Source: DATKMS01 sp041497995
GTDB taxonomy: Bacteria; Desulfobacterota; Binatia; HRBIN30
DNA: 36,706 nt
Reading direction: 5' to 3'
Assembly (NCBI GenBank): GCA_041497995.1
Contig: JBGQHM010000015.1
Span: 1 to 36,706 of the forward strand
The number at the start of each line of letters is the position of its first letter. Position 1 is the first letter of the stretch. The position numbers and the translations under genes are program-made. Shown one piece after another: positions 32,607 to 36,706 of this stretch. The notes under the pieces are model-generated. The model did not search any database. It worked only from the letters and a program-made list of their open reading frames with translations, and had not been told where the DNA came from.

Positions 32607-33313
32607 AGAACCTCCCCCGATGACATGGTCTGCTGCCGCAGAGTTCCGCCGTGTGTCTCCAAAAGTTTCTCCGCGACTGCCCACCCAATCTCCGACTCCG
32701 ATGACTCCGGCGCAACCACGCGCGCCGGCAGCATCACGGTCAACCGGACGGACCGTCCAGCGGTTTCGCCCACGACCCGTACCGCGATGCCGTGCTCGCC
32801 ACCCGCACCCTCTCGAAGCCGCGACGCCAACAGCGAGAAGCTCCGCGCCAAGCGGCCTGGATCTACGAGCGTAGAACTGTCCCCAGGCAACTTAGCATCA
32901 ACCTTCACCATGCAACCAACGACATCGCTCATCTGCCGCGCCAGCCCCTGTGCCACCTCGGCGGCGGGCACATGTTGCAGAACGAGAGAAGCGGGCGAGA
33001 AATAGTCGATCACCAATTGCAGGAAGCTCTCCAGTTTCCGAGTACTGCTTTCGAGCGCCGCGGCGGTGGTGGCATCCGCACCACTGGCCACCTCGATCAA
33101 GTGGTACATTCGCTGGAACACGTTGCCGAGAACATGCCCCACGGTCTCAACCACCTGGGACCGTACCACAACGATTTGCGCATCCTCGGGAGACTGCGCA
33201 GCACGCTCTACGGGGACGGCAGCGACGGGCTCGGCAAAGCCCCGAACTGCAGTTGCCAACTTCTCACCTATCTCCTTCTGTGTACCAACCCAGGCACTTG
33301 CCCCAAACGCCAT
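32576..33313 (-). CDS. Histidine-kinase-like protein with degenerate ATP-binding domain
   Basis: The 245-aa protein has no membrane helix or obvious input domain. A dimerisation-like region contains VGHVLGNVFQRMYHL, with His60 and Asn64 at HisKA H-box spacing (H-x3-N) but without the acid after His. A GHKL-like part has VDPGRLARSFSLLASRL, where the N-box Asn is missing, then IGWAVAEKLLETHGGTL and EVLWEIVLPLQP. No G1 box (D-x-G-x-G) is seen. It overlaps the NtrC-type regulator gene and is probably its partner, but kinase activity is doubtful; it may act as a phosphatase or scaffold. ATG 33313 has AGAGGG just upstream. Confidence 0.7.
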   Translation of the reverse strand: MAFGASAWVGTQKEIGEKLATAVRGFAEPVAAVPVERAAQSPEDAQIVVVRSQVVETVGHVLGNVFQRMYHLIEVASGADATTAAALESSTRKLESFLQLVIDYFSPASLVLQHVPAAEVAQGLARQMSDVVGCMVKVDAKLPGDSSTLVDPGRLARSFSLLASRLREGAGGEHGIAVRVVGETAGRSVRLTVMLPARVVAPESSESEIGWAVAEKLLETHGGTLRQQTMSSGEVLWEIVLPLQP

Positions 33314-33393
33314 TACCCTCTCTGACCAAGGTACCCATCCCCCGGAAGCAATGGATTTAATTCAGCAGTTGGGCTTCGTGCTGACGTTCGACC

Positions 33394-33421
33394 GTTACCA
33401 TGCCCAGTGAAACTTTTTCAA
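33394..33421 (-). promoter_or_regulatory. Weak candidate promoter toward the minus-strand kinase-like gene
   Basis: On the minus strand TTGAAA (forward 33416-33421), 16 bases, then GGTAAC (forward 33394-33399). The -35 is good and the -10 poor. It lies about 80 bases before ATG 33313 and directly beside the palindrome at 33422. Confidence 0.3.
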
Positions 33422-33439
33422 GCGAATTCTGAGATTCGC
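33422..33439. promoter_or_regulatory. Palindrome in the divergent spacer
   Basis: GCGAAT-TCTGAG-ATTCGC is a perfect 6-bp inverted repeat with a 6-base spacer, in the 223-bp region between the two divergent regulatory modules. It is flanked by the two candidate promoters, so it could be an operator shared by both. Confidence 0.4.
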
Positions 33440-33456
33440 CACTTGCACCGCTCGAA

Positions 33457-33484
33457 TTGACTTTTTGCGCAGGAAACGTGTAAC
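33457..33484 (+). promoter_or_regulatory. Candidate sigma-70 promoter toward the plus-strand chimera gene
   Basis: TTGACT (33457-33462), 16 bases, then TGTAAC (33479-33484). The -35 matches 5 of 6 and the -10 4 of 6 consensus bases. It lies about 52 bases before GTG 33537, which has AAGGAGG 7 bases upstream. Confidence 0.4.
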
Positions 33485-33536
33485 TTCGGCCCACTTCTGG
33501 TCGCATGACGCAGGGGGAGGTGAAGGAGGTTGCTGA

Positions 33537-35324
33537 GTGGAGTCGCCGCGCGTATGCGTCATCGATAGTTCGCCGACTGTTCGAGAGACCATCGCCATCG
33601 TCCTAGGGGCAGATCACCGCGTCAGCTGTCTCAGCGGACCTGAGTACCTACGCGACCCCTCCAGCCACGACGCCGACCTCTTCATCGTTGCCGACGACGC
33701 CCTGCCAGGGGGATCCGTTCAGCTGTTGCCGCGCGGGCGCCCCGTGCTGTGGCTGCACACTCATGCGGGGACACTGCCCTCCACCACGGGGCGGCGCGTG
33801 AGCCTGCCACGATCGTTCAGCCCGGAAGACCTGCGGACCACCGTGCAGGCACTGTTGGCTGATCCAGCCGCGGCGCGGCCATCGTTCGACAGTTGGGCTG
33901 GCCTCGAATACCCGATCCTGCCCGCGGAAGTAGCGCGGCTGGCGCGCCGCGCCATAGCCACCGGCCTTCCTGTCTTGATCTGCGGAGCGCCGGGAACGGG
34001 GAAGGCGCGCCTGGCACGCGCCATCCATGCAGCGAGTCACCTCGGTCGCTTCGTCCACTTGGCAGACTCGACCTACTCGCGGCACGCGCTGGAGCAGGCA
34101 GGCAGCATCGGTCTAGGGAATCTCACGGTCTTTGTGCATGATGTGAGCGCCGTATCCGCGGAAGGACAGCAGCTGCTCCTGGAGTTGCTCGATTGCGGTG
34201 GATTCACCTCCTCAGCTGGTTGGCACAGTGTGCGAGTCATCTGTGGCACGTCGCTGAGTTTCTCCGATCTCGCACGTGCGCCCGGCCTCGATCGAGACGT
34301 CTTCTACCGGCTCAGTGTCCTCCCCCTGACCCTGCCACTCCTGCGCGACCGCGTCACCGACATCCCTGCCCTCGTGACCCACATTGCGGCCGATATCGCG
34401 CGCGCACTGGAAACGGAGCCCGTCACGTTCACGCCGCGTGCCCTTGAACGGCTGACGCATTACCTCTGGTTCGGCAACCTGGCCGAGTTGGAGACCGTTC
34501 TGACGCGGAGCGTTGCTCTGGCCCAGAGCACCAGTATTGATGCTGATGACTTGCTGTTTGGCTACGGGCGCATCGCGCCTCCACAGCGGGATGCGCTGGT
34601 AGCAACCGCGCCGCGGAGCAGCACGCCGGAAGCGGGAACCAGCGCGAGCGTCGACCTCATCATCAACGAGCTAGCACACGAGTTCAAGAATCCGATGGTG
34701 ACCATCAAGACCATCGCGCAACACATGGAACGTCTGCTGGCGGACGCCGAAGGCCGGCAAGACGTCGCACGGTTGACCGGCGAAGCGGTCGACCGGATGG
34801 ACCGCGTGCTGGAGAACCTGCTGCAATTCACCCGCTTCCGCACCCCAGCCCGTCAGGATGTCGCATTGGCCAGCCTCTTGGCCCCCTGCTTGTCGAATCT
34901 CGCACCCAAGCTGAGCGAAAACCGCGTCACCCTCGACTACCGCCCGCCCAACTCGCACGCGGCGTTCGTCGACGCAGCACAAGTCGAGTATGCGCTGGAC
35001 AATCTGCTGCACGTCATCGCGCGCGACTTGCACGAGGGGCAGACGCTGTCTATTCATCCGTCAGGCAGCACCTCCGCTCTCGCCTTCGAGTATCCCAGCT
35101 CCGGACACTCATTCGCCGGCACCCTCTCCCAAATGCTCGATGACACCGGCCATGACGGCGACGCCGTACCGTTGGGATTGGTGCTGGCCAAGACGCTAAT
35201 TGAACGGAATGGTGGCCACGTCGAAATGCGTTCGTCGGCCGCAGCGGTGTCGGTGACGGTGTGGTTGCCGAGCCGGGAGGAAATGGCAACAGGCAATGGA
35301 AAGACGACGAGTCCTAGTAGTTGA
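33537..35324 (+). CDS. Receiver - NtrC-like AAA+ - histidine-kinase chimera
   Basis: A 595-aa soluble protein. Residues 1-110 are receiver-like: VCVIDSSPTVRET (Asp10), FIVADDALPGG (Asp53/54), with Arg92 where the conserved Lys should be. Residues about 120-345 are an NtrC-type AAA+ domain with Walker A GAPGTGKA (150-157). The GAFTGA loop is missing, and Walker B reads VFVHDV. VFYRLSVLPLTLPLLRDR and LWFGNLAELETVLTRSV match the sensor and lid regions of sigma-54 activators. Residues about 372-580 are kinase-like: H-box ELAHEFKNP (His381), then DNLLHVIARDL, where the second N-box Asn is Val, no clear G1 box, and LGLVLAKTLIERNGGHVEM. The start GTG 33537 has AAGGAGG 7 bases upstream. It overlaps the next regulator gene by 29 bp and is presumably its partner, sensing through the AAA+ module. 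Confidence 0.88.
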   Translation: MESPRVCVIDSSPTVRETIAIVLGADHRVSCLSGPEYLRDPSSHDADLFIVADDALPGGSVQLLPRGRPVLWLHTHAGTLPSTTGRRVSLPRSFSPEDLRTTVQALLADPAAARPSFDSWAGLEYPILPAEVARLARRAIATGLPVLICGAPGTGKARLARAIHAASHLGRFVHLADSTYSRHALEQAGSIGLGNLTVFVHDVSAVSAEGQQLLLELLDCGGFTSSAGWHSVRVICGTSLSFSDLARAPGLDRDVFYRLSVLPLTLPLLRDRVTDIPALVTHIAADIARALETEPVTFTPRALERLTHYLWFGNLAELETVLTRSVALAQSTSIDADDLLFGYGRIAPPQRDALVATAPRSSTPEAGTSASVDLIINELAHEFKNPMVTIKTIAQHMERLLADAEGRQDVARLTGEAVDRMDRVLENLLQFTRFRTPARQDVALASLLAPCLSNLAPKLSENRVTLDYRPPNSHAAFVDAAQVEYALDNLLHVIARDLHEGQTLSIHPSGSTSALAFEYPSSGHSFAGTLSQMLDDTGHDGDAVPLGLVLAKTLIERNGGHVEMRSSAAAVSVTVWLPSREEMATGNGKTTSPSS

Positions 35325-36684
35325 CGACGAACACGGCGTCCGCGAGTCGTTGCGCATGGTCCTGAAGGACCGCTACGATGTCGTGGCTGTAGCCTCGGGA
35401 AAAGAGGCGCTCGAGCGGATCGACCGCGAACCGGTCGATGTCGTCCTGCTCGACATCCTCATGCCTGGCATGGATGGGCTGGAAGTATTGGAGCACATCA
35501 AGCAGCGACCGCTTACCCTCCCGGTGATCATGCTGACCGCCACCAAGACGGTGAAGACGGCGGTGACCGCGATGAAGCTCGGTGCCGGCGACTACGTCAC
35601 CAAGCCCTTCGACGTTGAGGAACTGCAGCTGATCGTCGAGCGCGCCGTGCAGTCCGCTGCGCTGGCGCGGGAAGTTGAAGCGCTCCGCACCGAAGTCGGC
35701 GTGCGCTACGGATTCGACAACATCGTCAGCGGCTCGGGGAAGATGCAAGACGTCCTGCGCACCGTCTCAATGGTCGCGCCGTTGAAGACCACAGTGCTGA
35801 TCACTGGCGAAAGTGGCACTGGAAAGGAACTCATCGCCAAGGCAATTCACTATCACAGCCCGCGCGCCGCCAAGCCGATGGTGACCATCAACTGCGCAGC
35901 CATCCCAGACAACCTCCTCGAGAGCGAGTTGTTCGGCCATGAGCGTGGAGCGTTTACCGACGCCTACTCGAAGAAGCTGGGGCAGTTCGAGCTCGCCGAC
36001 CAAAGCACACTCTTCCTCGACGAGATCGGCGAGATGAACCCCGGCACGCAGGCCAAGATCCTGCGAGTCATCGAGCAATCCGAGTTCACACGCATCGGTG
36101 GTGCGCAACCCGTCAAGGTCGATGTCCGCCTCATCGCGGCCACCAACCGCGACCTGCATGAAGGCATGCGGGATGGCACATTCCGTTCAGATTTGTACTA
36201 TCGGCTCAATGTTGTCTCTATCCACCTTCCGCCGCTGCGCGACCGGCGCGACGACATCAGTTTGCTCATCCGCCACTTCCTACAGGCCAAGTCGACCGAG
36301 CTGGGAATGCCAGAAAAATCGTTCACTAACGACGCGCTCGACCTGCTGATGCAGTACGCTTGGCCGGGAAACGTGCGCGAGCTCGAGAACGTGATCGAAC
36401 GGACCATGGTCCTGTCTCCGGGTATGGCGATGACGCCTGAGGACCTGCCTCACTACTTGGCAACGCGTAACGGGGGCGGTCACCCTGTCCAGCGGAGCGT
36501 GCTGCGTGGAGAGACGCGCCTCAGCGAGGCCGTCGATCAATTCGAGCAGGAACTCATCCGCACCGCTCTGGCGCAGGCGCAGCACAACCAGACGCGGGCA
36601 GCGGAAATCCTTGGCACTACGCGACGCATCTTGAAGTACAAGATGGACAAGCTTGGCATCGCCAACCAGGAAGAGACGTCGTAG
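35296..36684 (+). CDS. NtrC-family response regulator with GAFTDA motif
   Basis: A 462-aa protein with an intact receiver (VLVVDDEHGVRES, Asp53 in LLDILMPGMDG, TATKTV, Lys103 in TKPFDV). The AAA+ domain carries Walker A GESGTGKE (171-178), LFLDEIGEMN, YYRLNVVSIHLPPLRDR and WPGNVRELENVIERTM. A Fis-type HTH includes NQTRAAEILGTTRRILKYKM at the C-terminus. The sigma-54-contact loop reads GAFTDA (218-223) instead of GAFTGA. ATG 35296 lies 29 bp inside the end of the chimera gene, which suggests translational coupling; the nearest AGG is close to the start and weak. It would bind DNA and activate RpoN promoters, although the altered loop may change this. The gene ends 22 bp before the window edge. 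Confidence 0.94.
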   Translation: MERRRVLVVDDEHGVRESLRMVLKDRYDVVAVASGKEALERIDREPVDVVLLDILMPGMDGLEVLEHIKQRPLTLPVIMLTATKTVKTAVTAMKLGAGDYVTKPFDVEELQLIVERAVQSAALAREVEALRTEVGVRYGFDNIVSGSGKMQDVLRTVSMVAPLKTTVLITGESGTGKELIAKAIHYHSPRAAKPMVTINCAAIPDNLLESELFGHERGAFTDAYSKKLGQFELADQSTLFLDEIGEMNPGTQAKILRVIEQSEFTRIGGAQPVKVDVRLIAATNRDLHEGMRDGTFRSDLYYRLNVVSIHLPPLRDRRDDISLLIRHFLQAKSTELGMPEKSFTNDALDLLMQYAWPGNVRELENVIERTMVLSPGMAMTPEDLPHYLATRNGGGHPVQRSVLRGETRLSEAVDQFEQELIRTALAQAQHNQTRAAEILGTTRRILKYKMDKLGIANQEETS

Positions 36685-36706
36685 TCAAACAAATCAGCTA
36701 CTTAGC

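Noticed and set aside
1..36706. tRNA or rRNA genes, CRISPR arrays, insertion sequences or transposase genes
   Set aside because: No cloverleaf-like sequence, spaced direct repeats, transposase motifs or flanking inverted repeats were noticed.

Overview
The window is a GC-rich stretch of a Gram-negative bacterial chromosome that carries most of a surface-polysaccharide (capsule, exopolysaccharide or O-antigen type) locus and its control genes. An outer-membrane export lipoprotein, NtrC-type sigma-54 activators and a secretion-ATPase-like AAA protein point to a deltaproteobacterial-type lineage (Desulfobacterota, Binatota, Myxococcota or similar). That assignment is an inference; no rRNA or tRNA gene is present to confirm it.

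Layout. About 1-31005 is one long, tightly packed minus-strand series that reads from right to left, mostly with 4-bp ATGA overlaps or gaps of 4-20 bp. In transcription order it encodes: an AAA/LysM/SPOR protein, a NusG-like elongation factor, a Wza-type lipoprotein, a Wzz/GumC chain-length protein, a CapB/CpsD-type kinase relative, an O-antigen ligase/polymerase, a GNAT/FemAB-like acyltransferase, a methyltransferase, a DegT/PLP aminotransferase, a sugar-phosphate transferase of unusual architecture, a sugar epimerase, a Gfo/Idh/MocA oxidoreductase, a second epimerase, a methyltransferase, an HprK-like ATPase, a GT4 glycosyltransferase, an O-carbamoyltransferase, an SGNH hydrolase-like protein, a 59-aa DUF5989 protein, a 1440-aa beta-helix protein, a second GT4, a metallo-beta-lactamase-fold hydrolase, a sulfatase-fold enzyme and a GT39-like membrane glycosyltransferase cut by the left edge. 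A sigma-54-type promoter (TGGCATG-N4-TTGC) sits just before the first gene, and a sigma-70-like promoter with leader hairpins precedes the export lipoprotein gene.

The right end (31155-36684) holds two divergent regulatory modules. On the minus strand a histidine-kinase-like protein with a poorly conserved ATP-binding domain overlaps an intact NtrC-family regulator whose gene ends next to the sigma-54 promoter. On the plus strand a protein joining receiver, NtrC-like AAA+ and histidine-kinase domains overlaps a second NtrC-family regulator that carries GAFTDA in place of GAFTGA. A 223-bp spacer with a palindrome separates the two modules.

How the parts may work together (inference): the NtrC-type regulators switch on the sigma-54 promoter, and the NusG paralog keeps polymerase moving through the roughly 28-kb operon. 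The sugar enzymes build and decorate an oligosaccharide (amination, methylation, carbamoylation, acylation, possibly phospho- or sulfo-group changes). The Wzz/Wza proteins and the ligase-type membrane protein polymerise and export it. No Wzx flippase and no exosortase is seen in the window. The most unusual items are the receiver-AAA+-kinase chimera, the CapB-like protein without a Walker A lysine, and the sugar transferase with its domains in reversed order.
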